From contig NC_081549.1 of the NCBI RefSeq assembly GCF_901000735.1, forward strand, positions 4,579,416-4,643,415: 64,000 nt of DNA, given 5' to 3'. Made by a program: the position numbers and the translations under genes. The notes under the pieces were generated by a model. It was not told where the DNA came from. It ran no database searches and worked only from the letters and a program-made list of their open reading frames with translations. Of the stretch, positions 10,881 through 22,327 are shown in pieces (position 1 is the stretch's first letter; each line of letters opens with the position of its first letter). Source of the stretch: Corylus avellana (lineage: Eukaryota > Streptophyta > Magnoliopsida > Fagales > Betulaceae).

Positions 10881-12239
10881 GTGTATAGGGGTGTCAATGC
10901 GGCAGTTAAAAACCGTCTGCTAACCACTCTAACCGCTTAACCGTATTAACCGTTAACCGCCTAACCGCTAGCGGTTAACGGTTATTGGGTTTACTAACCA
11001 TAACCGATAACTGCCTTTTTATATAACATATTTTTATAATTATAATTATAAAAATATTTGTACATATAACATAATCACTTGATCATTAAATCACAATTTT
11101 TTTTAAAAATAATTAAATCACAATTTGAGTATTAATATATTATCACTATAATTTATATGATTATATCACATGAGATTGATCATTAAATCATTTGATTATA
11201 TAATAACAAATTATACATATATAATATGACATAACTCATAAGTATACCAATTCATACTAATACAACAATTAAATATCTGGAGACTTATTTCCAATGTATG
11301 TTATAAACTTATAAATCTATATATGTTATAAGTCTATATAAGTCTACATATGCATATGAATAATATAAATGTATAATATCAATACTTAATCATATGATTC
11401 AATGACAATTCAAATACTTTATTCAAGACTTCAAGTGAATCATATTATTAATGTACAATGATGATATGATTCGTATAATATCAAATTAAGTAATTGACAT
11501 TGGATTAAACAATGACCAATGTGTTACTTATAAACACAATTTAAGTATTAATGTATTATCATTATAATTTTAATAATTTATATATTATCACTATAATTGA
11601 TATGATTATATCACATGATGACTTGATCATTAAATCATATGATTATATAATAATAAATAATACATATATAATATGACATAACCCATAAGTCATAAGTCTA
11701 CAAGTTAATCATATGATTCATGTACAATGATAATCACAATTGATTCAATTGAATTAAACAATATATTACTTATAACTACAAGTCTACAATTTAATTAAAG
11801 CATTATTAGATACTTTAGGAATTTAGGATTTAGGAGTTTGAACATTGCCATTTACCATTGATATTAAGTTAAATTCAAAGAAAAAAGATTATAAGTAAAT
11901 ATAATAAGAATTTAAATAATTAATAATATGAATCATATGATATAATTTAATGAGACTATATGATTATATAATATCAAATTAAGTAATTGACATTAGATTC
12001 AACAATGTGTTACTTATAATCACAATTGAAGTATTAATGTATTTTTTGAACATTTTTTAGAAAAAGAAATTTAACCATTTTTTGAAGAAAAAAAAAATTA
12101 ACCATTTTTTGAACAATTTTGAATTTTTTGAACCATTTGTAACAATTTTTTTAAAATTGAATCATTGATAGTTAATAGTTTTATCCTTTAACCTTTTTTT
12201 TTTTAAAAAAAAAAAATTATATAGAAGGCAAAACTACGT

Positions 12240-12480
12240 CATTTTGCACCTGTATATATTCATCTCTTTCTTCCCAACCCTAAATCTCACGAAATCTCAA
12301 AATCATTCAAAGTTGCTGAGCAGCCTCTCTTAAGTCTCAAACTCTCAGTCTCTCACTGTGAGTCTGTGACACCTTCTCAAGTCTCAACTCTCTCAAACTC
12401 ACCCGCTGCTCACGATCGGCTCAACGAAAATACTGGGTAGTTTCTTTCCCAAATTAAACAGCCAAGGTCAGTGATTTTGG
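12240..12480 (+). promoter_or_regulatory. Likely leader/promoter of the hAT transposase
   Basis: TATATATTCATCTC is followed by a pyrimidine-rich stretch (CTCTCTTAAGTCTCAAACTC, then TCTCAGTCTCTCACTG) and GCCAAGGTCAGTGATTTTGG. This resembles a TATA box, a 5' leader and a first-intron start. It lies about 500-700 bp before the transposase ATG at 12954, inside the hAT element. The assignment is inferred from position and composition only. Confidence 0.35.
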
Positions 12481-12790
12481 GTTCATTTTCTTGGAGTTTT
12501 TCCCGAGCTACTTTGATTTTTGATTTCCTACTATTTTACAATTCTTTCCAATAATTTTGGGTTGTTTATTGTGTATTTGTTGATTATTGGGGTATGATCG
12601 GAATGAGTTTTGAATTATATTGTGTATGGCAGCCGTATGGGGTATTAGGAGTTGATTTGGTTTATATATATATATATATAGCTCTGTTCTGTGTGCATTG
12701 AAGACTATCTACGGCTGATTTGTTTTTTATATATATCTCTGTGACTCTGTTCTATGTGTTGTGTGTCTTCAACGCACACACAGAACAGAG

Positions 12791-12822
<32 letters not shown>

Positions 12823-12953
12823 CCAAAAGGCTTGAATCATTCAATATATAGGGATAAATTACATTTTCTTCTTCAATAAATTACATTTAAGTAGGTTTTA
12901 CAAATAGAAGTATGTATATTAAATTGTCTACGGGTGTTTATCAACTGTATTAG

Positions 12954-13550
12954 ATGGAGGATACTTTGAGTGATGCAAGTATCTCGCCAACGAGTAGCCC
13001 TCCCCCTGTTATGGAAGTGCAAGATGTTGAAACACATTTCTCTGAAAATGTTAGAAGTTCCTCACCTTCCCAACAAACCAAAAAACTTACAAATCAATCT
13101 ATTGTGTGGGAGCACTTCAAGAAAGTGGAACCAATTGACAAGGATAATTCTAAAGCTAAGTGTAATCATTGTAGCAAGTTGATAGGGTGTCACTATAGGA
13201 GAAATGATACTTCACCCATGATGACCCACCTTATCCATGGTTGCCCAACATCTCCACTTTTGAAATCAAAATTACCCGAAGGCCAAACTCTGTTGCAAAC
13301 GTCACTTAAGAAATCGGTCGAAAGCACTACTAACAACCAATTGGGATTCAAGAAGTATGATCCGGAAATTATAAGGAATGAGTTGGTTGAGTATTTCATT
13401 GCGAGTGAGCTGCCTTTTAGGCATGTGGAGAGTCATTCGTTTGGAAAATGGATGAATATTATATTATTATGTTTAATATTATAACTTTTCTTCTTTTGAT
13501 GTCCACAGGATTTGCTAGAGGACCAAATGAGAGGATTGATGAAGTTTTAA
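12954..13550 (+). pseudogene. hAT transposase remnant: BED zinc finger plus C-terminal tail
   Basis: The first part (12954 to about 13460) encodes a low-complexity N-terminus and then a BED zinc finger: SIVWEHFKKVEP, KCNHCSKLI (CxxC), and THLIHGCP, giving the His of the finger. Next come typical hAT linker residues (KYDPEIIRNELVEYFIASEL, then PFRHVES-SFGKWM). The RNase H-like catalytic core and nearly all of the hATC dimerisation domain are gone. A splice-like TCCACAG at 13502-13508 precedes DLLEDQMRGLMKF and a stop (13509-13550), which could be the old last exon. The frame runs out after 13484. The protein could still bind DNA but cannot catalyse transposition. Confidence 0.8.
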
Positions 13551-14030
13551 TGTTTTATTTGTATCATTTAATGTTTTATTTGAACTTATTTTATATGCTT
13601 TGTGTTGAACTTTTTTTATATATATATATTTTTTATATGTTGTGACAATTGTCTGAATTCTGAACTTTTTTTTGTATGTTGTGTTGAATTATTTAAGGAA
13701 ATTTTTTTAAAGTACAAGTAAATGTAAATTTTGGGTCAAATATTTTTTATTTTTCAATATAGGCTCTTTTTATAGTAATTGGGCCCAAGAAGATATTAAA
13801 AATACAAGAGAAAATAAATGAGAGTAAAAAAAAACCCAAAAAGCCCTAAAGAAAACAAAAAAAAAAACCCAATTTTAAAAAAGCGGTTAGTGGGCAGTTA
13901 TCTATTTTGCTAACCGCTAACCGCCTAACGGTTATCGGTTAGCGGTTGCGGTTAGTGAAATCTACTAACCGCTAAGGCGGTTACGGTTAGCGGTTATTGC
14001 CCGCTAACTGTAACCGCCTTTACACTCCTA

Positions 14031-14545
14031 CTTTTAAGTGTAAGATCAGCAAAGAAAATTAACAATTTATACGAAAAGTAGTTTAGTACGTATCACAACA
14101 TTGACTTCTAAAAGCTACAAGCGTCCTGCCCAATAAGTCTACTGCATGTTAGAATTTCCTCATGAGATGAACAAATTAAGGTACGTTCACTCGCAAAATA
14201 AAAAAATTGGGTACGTTTTGAAGTATATATATTAGCTTGTGCTTCTCTACTTCTCTACTTCTGTTATTGATACAAAGGACTAGAGAGTCAAAGGTGGCCC
14301 AATCGCCAAACATGGTGTCGGCATTCTAGTTTGGAAGAGTACGAAGGAGTTGGCGAGTGAGGCACAGAGGCATGTGGTCCCCATCTTCAAATTATGGAGC
14401 TGTATTGGGCTGTAAACAAGATGGGCCCTAAATGGGTCGAGCTGAAACAGACATTTTGAGTAGTAACACAATAGGCCCAAAGGGGCCGAGACAAAACTAA
14501 ATCCCCATCCCAATCGATAATCTTGAGTCCTTAATGTAGTTTACG
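14031..14545. other. Spacer, no recognised gene
   Basis: Unique-looking sequence. The frame at 14280-14513 (minus) has no family features. Confidence 0.4.
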
Positions 14546-14547
14546 GC

Positions 14548-14952
14548 ATGTTTGGGATTGCATTTGAGAGGTCTAAAAACACTTTTAATACTCAAAAAAT
14601 TTCGTTTGAAGAAAAAAGTACTTGTTTGGTAAGAAAATTAAAAGTGCTTTTAAGGGTTCAAAAAGCTTAAAAATAGCTAAAACGCATTTTTGGCAAAAGC
14701 TTAAAAATGAAGTTTTAAGCTTAAGTGTTTGGGATTGCATTTGAGAGGTCTAAAAACACTTTTAATACTCAAAAAATTTCGTTTAAAGAAAAAAGTATTT
14801 GTTTGGTAAGAAAATTAAAAGTGTTTTTAAGGGTTCAAAAAGCTTAAAAATAGCTAAAACGCATTTTTGGCAAAAGCTTAAAAATGAAGTTTTTGTCCAA
14901 AAGCGTTTTTTGACTTAAAAACTCTATTTCTCTAACGTAATCCCAAACAGAC
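14548..14952. mobile_element. MITE with an internal tandem duplication
   Basis: The left end GTTTGGGATTGCATTTGAG (about 14550) is inverted at the right end CTCTAACGTAATCCCAAAC (about 14930-14950). A unit of about 175 bp, starting TGTTTGGGATTGCATTTGAG and running through AAAACGCATTTTTGGCAAAA, is present twice in direct order (14549-14725 and 14727-14905) with only a few differences. Only the second copy continues to the right terminus. This points to a recent tandem duplication inside the element or a nested insertion of a sister copy. Confidence 0.8.
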
Positions 14953-15024
14953 TCTTAGTATTAGGGTTACAATGCCATTTCTTTTCCTTTAATTTGTGAA
15001 GTTTGTTTGGGCTTATTACCATTC

Positions 15025-15265
15025 ATGGGGCTGTTTGGTATTGGACAATTACTGTCTAGTGGCTTGGAACTACAGTAAGATTTGATTGATGTAAGAAAAA
15101 AGTAAGAATGTTTGGGTATAGGAAAATATTAAAAAAAAAAAAAATATTTTGTAGTGATTTTTTTATTTGAACAGTTTAATAATTTGATTGATGTAATGTA
15201 AAAGTAAAAATATTTAGAGTTAAATTTGAGATAATAATTATGAGACCTTGTTTGGGCCATTGGCA
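15025..15265 (+). mobile_element. Second copy of the TTGATTGATG MITE family
   Basis: It starts GGGGCTGTTTGGTATTGG and ends near CCTTGTTTGGGCCATTGGC. The inside (AGATTTGATTGATGTAAG, TATTTTGTAGTGATTTTTTT and ATTTGAACAG) matches 7845-8097. It ends directly before the TATA-rich stretch at 15275-15310 upstream of the gene at 15557, so it may form part of that gene's distal promoter. Confidence 0.55.
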
Positions 15266-15556
15266 AACTTGGCCCCTATATATATATTGTTTCTATATAT
15301 ATATATATTTTGTAAGTATTCTATAGTATTTTCTTTGAAAAATTGTCTCCCTTTTCCAAAGCTGAACCCGTTGCTCGGTTAGCGTTGGTGACTCCATTCA
15401 CTCGACGAAAAGTTGCCACTTGGCATAGATCCTAAACTCTCCCCGTCACGCTAAATTCTCTCCTCTAAACGTAACAGAAAGAAAATTTTCAAAAATGTAA
15501 GAGTAACCCGCCACTTTTGAGAAACAGAAAGAAAGAGAAAGGCTCTCAGAGAGACA

Positions 15557-17723
15557 ATGGCACCGTCCCCATCTCCCATCGAACTCACAGTAGCTTCGGC
15601 TCTGCTTCTCCTCTCAGCCACACCTCCCTCTCCCTCTCTGATCTCCGCTCCGCAGTAAAATTCATACAGCCAATTTGGAAATCCTATTCTCATTTGCATT
15701 TGCATTTTAATTTTTTTTGTTTTCACGCTCTGTTTTTGCAATTTCGTTGAGTAGGTTGGCTTCTGAGGACCAGTCCCTCAAGGATGGAAGGGAAAGACAG
15801 AGTTGCAGAGAGAGCTTGGTGCTGAGCGATCCCAACGCAGTGCCGCTTATGGAAGAGTCAGGCTCTGTTTCGACGCCATGCACTTCATCGCTCGCCAGCG
15901 AGGGATCGTCTGAGGAGATTAGAGCTCGTCCGAAGAGCATCATGGACGTTCTGTCTCGCTACCATGACATGAAGCTAAAGGTTGATCTGATTTCTCAGTC
16001 TGTGCCAGTTTTTTGCTTTCTGATTGTCCTTCTTCTAGTTTAACACTGTTTAATCTGTTTGGATTCATTGTCACTGCGTATTGGTTGAATATGCGCAAGG
16101 ATATGCTTGAATCTGATTTTTTGAACTATGGCGTTTTCAATTACTGTTTGGTTGTTTTTTACATGAACCGATGCTATTATCTTTGAAATTTTGGGGTGTG
16201 ATTTTCAGTTTTTGTTTGAATTTCAGTGTTGAATTGCTTTTTTTTTTTTTTTTTTAACGTCCATTATGAGTTTTGAGTTTTGTGTGATCGGAGTCTTCTA
16301 TTTTTCGCTCATATTTCACTTGAATTTGCTTGCTCTTACTCGAATTCTTTCGGATACGAATTTCGAAATTTGTTGCAAATTGGATCGTGCCAAAATGATC
16401 TCCTAAGCCTTGCTTTACCAGTTCACAATCCAACCTGCTATCCGTGGTCAAATACGATTCACATTGTTTTCAATTTTCACGCCGACTCCGTTCTATTTTA
16501 ATTTCTGTGTGTCGAGTACGTACCGTCAAAGCTTCTCCATTCTATCAAATTCGAATTCACAAAGATCTGTGAAATAGATACGCAAATTGTTCGAATTGCT
16601 CGAATGTTAATTATTCCTTTCTTTTTCCCTTCCTTGTTTGAATTGATAGTTTGTTAACGAATTCATTTGCTGTCTCAGTCTGTGAACAAACAAAATCCGA
16701 AGATCTTCCAATTTTCTCAGGTCGTACGGAAGAGCCGGTCGAAGATTCTCTATAGCTCCGGGAAGGCGACGACAAAAACCTCGGGATCCGAGTCCACAGA
16801 GGCGTCGTGCTTGTCGAGCAGTTCGACCGCAGGCTCAAGCGCGCGAAGCCGAATAAGCTGCTACGTTAGCCGAGGTGAGAAAAGGCTTGCAATGGTCCAC
16901 GAGGACGAAGAGATAAGGAGGAAGCATGTCAGCTCGACTCACATGCGCCGCCGAGCCGATTCCATTTTGAAACTACTCTCTGGCGGTTGTTCCTCTGAAC
17001 TGAAGATACGTCAACTTCTCGGTGACAGCCCTGACACAAGCAAGGCTCTCAGAATGTGATCTTTCTCTCTCTCTCTCTGAACTTGCCACATGGCCTTTTG
17101 AGTGTGTGACGCACGTGGCATGTGATAGCTCTCCAATTTGTTTGTTAGGTTTTTGTCTGTTAACAAATTGGAGTGTATGAACATGGTTGATCATCTCAAC
17201 CGTTTGATTGCATCATATAATCGGACGGTTGAAAAATGCATTCACGCATACTGGGTGTTATGAATGATCCACTCAGTGGACTCCACGGGATGTATTCCTC
17301 CCATTACACGCTCTAATTGTGATGGGTCCAGTTGGCATGATTGATCAAGACCAGTAACTATATGATCTAAATCAACGGCACTTGCTGTTTTTTGTGTGGA
17401 AGGAGTTCATGATAATTGGCTTTTGTTCCAATGCAGGTTGTTGAAGCTGGATGAGGTGCAAAGGTCCGGCACAGGAGGACGTCACGACCCCTATATTTAC
17501 AAGGTATTTCTGCTCCTCACAATTTGGGACTTAAAATTTTGCACCCATTAAAAATATCCAACATATAAAATTTAAGAAAATGTTGTAATGTAAAATGTAT
17601 GTCCCACATGAATTTTTTTGGGGTTGATATATACTTAGATTGTTCTGGCTTGTTTTAGAAAGCTTCTTTTATATAATTATAATTGGGTATATGTGTTTCT
17701 TTATTTGAGTGCAGATAGCATGA
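15557..17723 (+). CDS. Plant protein with C-terminal HTH-like domain, 5 exons
   Basis: The proposed exons are 15557-15654, 15755-15980, 16721-17055, 17437-17503 and 17715-17723. All introns are GT-AG and the phases fit, giving about 244 residues. An in-frame alternative acceptor at 16678 would add 14 residues. The N-terminus is Ser/Pro-rich, followed by an acidic stretch (ASEGSSEE) and RPKSIMDVLSRYHDMKLK. The middle is Ser/Thr-rich and basic (VVRKSRSKILYSSGKA). The C-terminus, from RRRADSILKLLS through IRQLLGDSPDTSKALRMLLK to GGRHDPYIYKIA, looks like a compact three-helix DNA-binding fold ending at the stop. I recognise this as a conserved plant-specific family of unknown role. A nuclear function is inferred from the basic HTH-like end. 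The last exon encodes only Ile-Ala-stop, yet restores the family's usual C-terminus, which supports the model. Confidence 0.78.
17056..17436 (+). other. Intron 3 of the HTH-like gene
   Basis: It begins GTGATCTTTCTCTCTCTCTC and ends TTCCAATGCAG. Its centre (about 17180-17390) has CAACCGTTTGATTGCATC and CGGACGGTTGAAAAATGCAT in inverted arrangement, so a small transposon relic may sit in the intron. No RNA gene is evident. Confidence 0.4.
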
Positions 17724-18350
17724 GAAAGTAGATATTAGTAAGACCCTGATAAGCAGGTTCATTTATAGATTTTTGGGTCATTCGACTCATCCCTCTAGTA
17801 GGGAAGTTTTGGTTCGGATACTTAAAGGTAAGAATATCGATATCGATAAATGTTTAATATTGAGAATATTGCTTTGAACTTCCAATATTATGTCCTAAGT
17901 GTAAATGGAACGATCACTATACCAAACTTTCATAGATAATACTCGTCATATTTGATGGAATTTAATTTCTTATATCAAAATGTTGTTGGATCTTGTTTTG
18001 TTTCTCCAAGAAATGGTTAAAAACAAAGAAAAATTGTTGTGATTTCAGATATACGATCTCGCTAATATTGTACACATTGCAGTCGATGTTCTGTCTCCTA
18101 GTTAAGAGGGGGATTCAATAATTATAGAAAATTCTTTCTATTCAAAAACTTAACCCAAAGAAAAACAAACACAAAAACAAAATTGAATTTACGTTTGGAT
18201 GTGGCTATTGAGCTGAAAACTTTCTTGCAGCAACTTGGACGAGAAGGATGATAAGTTCAAGCAAATAGTCAAGGTGGAAAAATAAAGGAATAGGGTGACC
18301 ATTTGTTTTGTGATGAGTACAGTTGACATGTGTTTTTTGGGTTGTTAAGT
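17724..18350 (+). other. 3' flank of the HTH-like gene
   Basis: The 3' UTR should begin here. No second coding region is recognised. CAACTTGGACGAGAAGGATG near 18231 has exon-like base composition after a TTTCTTGCAG acceptor look-alike, but it links to no supported frame. Confidence 0.3.
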
Positions 18351-18354
18351 AGTT

Positions 18355-18722
18355 TTTGAGTAATTCTAAATGCTCATACTTCATCTTATTTCATGAGTAA
18401 AGTTATGCATCATCTCATCACCCTAAAGTGTAGGTGTTATGATTTTTTCAATCATTTAGTGTATAAAAATTGATTTTTAATTAGAAAATCATGCTACATA
18501 AGCGTTGGGGGGTGTCATGGGATAAATTGGTGATAATAGAATTACTCTACTCCCATATCACTAGGTTGATGGGACAATTCTTCGGCCTTTAATTTTTATT
18601 TTTTTTTTAAATGGTGGATTGACATTGTCACATCAGCCCAATGATATGGTGGATAGACATTGTCATTTTAATCTTCCTTATATTACTACTCTAGAAAATG
18701 AGTATGTAACGTTACTCTTAGT
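18355..18722. mobile_element. MITE with GAGTAA...TTACTC ends
   Basis: The left end TGAGTAATTCTAAATGCTCA and the reverse complement of the right end AAGAGTAACGTTACATACTC are related inverted repeats. The inside has GGTGGATTGACATTGTCA and ATGGTGGATAGACATTGTCA in direct repeat (about 18613 and 18649). The termini resemble those of the MITEs at 3612 and 6281. No coding capacity. Confidence 0.55.
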
Positions 18723-20330
18723 TGTCCTTTTTTTTTTATATAAAAAAATATATATTATTTAGTAAACTGTTATATAATTGTTTTAATGAAATTGAAAATA
18801 AGCTTTTGAATTAACAAAGACTTTGTAAAATGAAAAATAAATTGTTGACTTTCTTTATCATGTCATCTTAGTTTTAGAGCACTTTTATTGAACTCTTCAA
18901 ATTTAACTTCTCTCTAAAAATTTCAAAAAAAAATCACAAAAAATGTCATTTTAACATATGAAAGTGAAAGTTTTAATGTTCTTTCTATTTCATATTTTTT
19001 TCTTATTTCTAATTTTTAATGCAAAGAGTTCCAAAGTTGATTTCATTAGTAAAATAGAAAAATATTAAAAGAGTTTGATATTTATTGGTTTTGAAAAGTA
19101 GCTAATTAATTAATCAGCTAAAAAGTAGAATTTTATAATTAAATTTTGAAAAATTTTGGAAAGCAAATTGTGAATGTTTTTATGTAGATAAATAGCATTT
19201 CTCTCTTTAAAATTACAAAACAGGAGACAAAAACAAAGTGGAATTGAAGCAAACTTTGGACAAAGCCATTTGCTTCGAATAAAATCTGAAGCAAGATTTG
19301 GACTACAAGTTCAACCTCTTTTTATATATTATAAATATGAGATGCAATCAATTGTTGAATCTTGTTACTCCATACTCCCAGAACCTATCAGATAAATTAT
19401 GGTAGTTCCTCAAAATTGATTTAATTATATTATCTATGTTGTTATAATAAATTGATTGTTATACACAAAAAGTATATGAGTTTCGTTTGTTAATATATTT
19501 TGAAGGTTTTTTTTTTTAAAAAAAAAAAAAATTGTTCGTGAAAGTTTTCTAATGTGACATGGTGAAAAACATTTTGAGTATTTTTGTGAATATTTTATGT
19601 TTAATTCTTTTAAAATATATATAAACTTTAATAATCTATTCACTGATGGGGAAGAAAAAAGCGAATTATTTTTTAGGACCAAGTCTTAAGTAAGACAAGT
19701 CCCCCAAAAAAAAAAAGAAAAAAGAGGGTCTTAAATAAGTCAAAGCCAATTCTAGAAAGTTTAAGCACGCGTACGCGTACCACCGAAATTGTCACCGAAG
19801 TCTTAGGACCTCGAGACGCCAGCTTGGAAAGAGTCCAACAAAGACAGACAGTCAAAAAGAACTTACGCAATGCTAGCATTTTGGCATATTCCAAATACAG
19901 TTCTTCAGTTTTGAACTTTTTAAACTTTGTCCCAGAATATTTCAAATCTATTCGATTATCCCCAAAAACTTCTAGACTTTTGTAATTGTCTTCTCATTTT
20001 TTTTGAAATAATTCTTACACCTTGAAAATACTTTAAATCGATTTTACATGAGGCCTGGCTATTTTTTGAGCTTGGAATATGTCCTCTTGAAAGTGGGTTT
20101 TCACAATTTTGTAAGGTGAGTTAGTGGTTATTATGAATATTGTTAAGAGTATTATAATTTTTATTATAAAATTATTTACAAATTTATTTGACAATTTATA
20201 ATTAATTAAATGATTAAGAGTATAGGTTGATGACTCAACCACATACTAATACATCAATTTATAAGAAATTTTGCAGTAAAAATTATAGGACGCCAAATAT
20301 TTTTCTTAAATTACTCATTTGAGATGCTTG
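18723..20330. other. AT-rich intergenic DNA
   Basis: No gene is recognised. Poly-T/poly-A mirror tracts (about 19508-19530) and an AT-rich background dominate. The minus frames at 19434-19945 and 20033-20242 have no family features. Confidence 0.5.
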
Positions 20331-20339
20331 GAATTACTC

Positions 20340-20570
20340 GACCGTGTCAATATTACCGAAATAGAAAAACCACTATAGGTTATTAATTTTTTTTAATATT
20401 TTTCAAAGTACATAAATAAATAAAAGCAAACAATGGGGTCAACCGAAATAAGCTGGAAAGACGGACCGATATGCAAAAAGAAACTTCCAAGAAAGAGGAA
20501 GGAAAGACCAAGAAAAAGCAGCTGAGAAACAGGCTATTTAAGCCTAGCCTACTTTCCCATTTCTCCAAAG
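20340..20570 (+). promoter_or_regulatory. Promoter of the 77-aa protein gene, shared with 26.8 and 30.3 kb
   Basis: CTATTTAAGCC (about 20534) is a good TATA box, 133 bp before the ATG at 20667. A CTCTCTTCTGTCTTCTCTCT pyrimidine tract follows as leader. The segment with CTTCCAAGAAAGAGGA and GAGAAACAGGCTATTTAAGC is repeated with few changes at about 26935-27005 and 30320-30382. A wider match (AAAACCACTATAGGTTATTA) also precedes the 26.8-kb copy. Confidence 0.6.
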
Positions 20571-20666
20571 CACTTCTCTCTTCTGTCTTCTCTCTCTCTC
20601 CTGAGAACAAAGAAGAGAAAGAGAGACCAGTATCGATCGCATAGAGCCAATTAGTAGCAGAGGACT

Positions 20667-20900
20667 ATGGGAAAGTTTGTGGAGATCTTGGATTTAGGGG
20701 TGAGAATAGCAGCGAGATTTCACTCTCATTGTCCCCAAACTGCGCGCGTGTACTACCACCCTCCCTCGGCGGCCCATGAAGACCACCACAGTAACAGCCA
20801 CGCGCCGCTTGACGACCCAACCCATTCGCCCACTTATAGTTCCAAGGCAGCCGCTACCTGGTCCGATACCTCCGAGTTGATTTTTCTTACTGTTGTGTAA
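20667..20900 (+). CDS. Small conserved plant protein, 77 aa, function unknown
   Basis: A single uninterrupted exon. The N-terminal half, [19 protein letters not shown] followed by [15 protein letters not shown], is a block I associate with a family of small plant proteins. The middle is His/Ser/Pro-rich and variable ([11 protein letters not shown]). The end, [12 protein letters not shown], is a short hydrophobic tail. No signal peptide or membrane segment is visible, and no catalytic motif. The start is supported by a TATA box and a plausible purine-rich leader ending GAGGACTATGG. The promoter segment has two relatives near the 3' end of the IDE genes (26.9 and 30.3 kb), but the coding part is not repeated there. 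The biochemical role is not known to me. Confidence 0.75.
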   Translation: MGKFVEILDLGVRIAARFHSHCPQTARVYYHPPSAAHEDHHSNSHAPLDDPTHSPTYSSKAAATWSDTSELIFLTVV

Positions 20901-22320
20901 GAAAGAGGAAAAGAAATTACGAACAACAATTTTGTCAAAGAATTAGGTGTACGAAATTCTTTATAATCTATTTGATTATATACTCTCATTGATTTATAAT
21001 TTATTTGTTTCTCAATTTTTTTTAAGAAATCCTTGTCTTGCCCTACTATTGTTGGTTGATTTTTTTGGATTGAACTGGATCTGCAATCGGAAAGTATGGT
21101 GGCCTTGGGTGACCGATTCGTGTTTAGGGTTCTTTTTTTGCCTGATTCTTCTTTTAGTCCAAGTTGCTCAAATTTGGTTGCCGTCAATTGTTAATTCTTG
21201 AATTGGGTTTTACTTGACTAGACAACGGGTGGGTTAGGTGAGTCGGTTCGAGTTTGAATTGACTTTCAAGCTTGGGCTAAGAGAGAAAACGCAAACTCTC
21301 TCCACTTTCTGCACATGTCAAAAAAAAAAACTTAATATATGCTAAATTGCTAATTGCCTTAAGGAGAGAGAGAGAGAGAGTACAGCTACGATATCGTTTG
21401 TTAAGGCTAATGCGATGCCACATGGCAACAACTCACATCATCACATGTCATCATGACTCATCAAACCAAAGAGAAAGGAAAAGCTAAAGAGAAAGTAGCG
21501 AGGGTTGAGAGATTGTCCGTATTTTGCACCTTAATCCAACAAAGGGACAGAAATAATTATTTTGTGTTCTTGAATCTTGATTGTGCGATATATAAGATCA
21601 TAAACTCAATTAATAATTTAGAGCAATTTAAAATTAAAACTCTTAATAAATTAGGTGCATTTGACATTGTGATTTTCATAAACTAAAAGAGTGATTTTAA
21701 ACTGAATTGTAAAAAATTAATTGTTTGAAATTACATTTTTTTAAAAAAAAATTATGACTTGAAAATACAAAAAAAAAAAAAACCTAGGCAGATAATATGT
21801 TTTTTTTTTTTTTTTTTGAAAACTAACATATTTAAAAGTTACACTACCATTTTAAAAGTCATACTACGATTTGGCAAACTTTTAATTGTGTTTTTAAGAT
21901 TTTATTTTTAAAATTATTATATTTAAATTGCACTTTTTCAAATTAAAAAGACCCTTAACCACCGCACAAAAACAATTCTCAATAAAAATACATAATGTGA
22001 TTCACAAATTCACAATACATTTTTTTTTTTTTTAAGAACATTGGCATTAAAAGCAGACGAGAACAGAACCAAAAAAAAAAAAAAAGGGGGGGGCTGGGGG
22101 GGTGGATCATGTCCATTAGTCAGATGGGAAGAGAAGAAAGGGGACTAATTTCACTAGGTAAACAAGATTTTTTTTTTTTTAATCTGAAAAATGTATAAAT
22201 AAATTTCTAATAAAAATCCCTCTAATTTAAACAAAAGAATTTAGACTTTCAATAATGTCTAAACTCATTCAAGTTTCAAAACAATAAACAAGAGGCACAA
22301 TGGTATAAACAATCAAATTG
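20901..22320. other. AT-rich spacer
   Basis: It contains a (GA)n run at 21363-21380, several A/T homopolymers (for example 21800-21818 and 22020-22034) and a G-rich tract at 22085-22106. The frames at 20947-21201 and 21453-21686 lack family features. Confidence 0.5.
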
Positions 22321-22327
22321 ATTAAAA

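Larger units (their letters stand above)
10886..14030 (+). mobile_element. Non-autonomous hAT transposon with deleted transposase
   Basis: The left end TAGGGGTGTCAATGCGG and the reverse complement of the right end TAGGAGTGTAAAGGCGG form hAT-type terminal inverted repeats. Both subterminal zones (10900-11010 and 13885-14010) are packed with the motif AACCGCTAACCGCC and its complement GCGGTTAGCGGTT in both orientations, as expected for hAT transposase binding arrays. The middle holds a transposase remnant (12954-13550). The left interior (11020-12200) is very AT-rich and internally duplicated: GATCATTAAATCA, GATTATATAATAA and AATATGACATAAC recur at about 11175-11240 and 11620-11690. The 8 bp beside each end (GTGGTGTA and CTTTTAAG) do not match, so the target-site duplication is lost or the ends are off by some bases. 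Confidence 0.85.

Noticed and set aside
20033..20242. Minus-strand 69-aa frame upstream of the 77-aa gene
   Set aside because: AT-rich, no family motif, no promoter or splice features.
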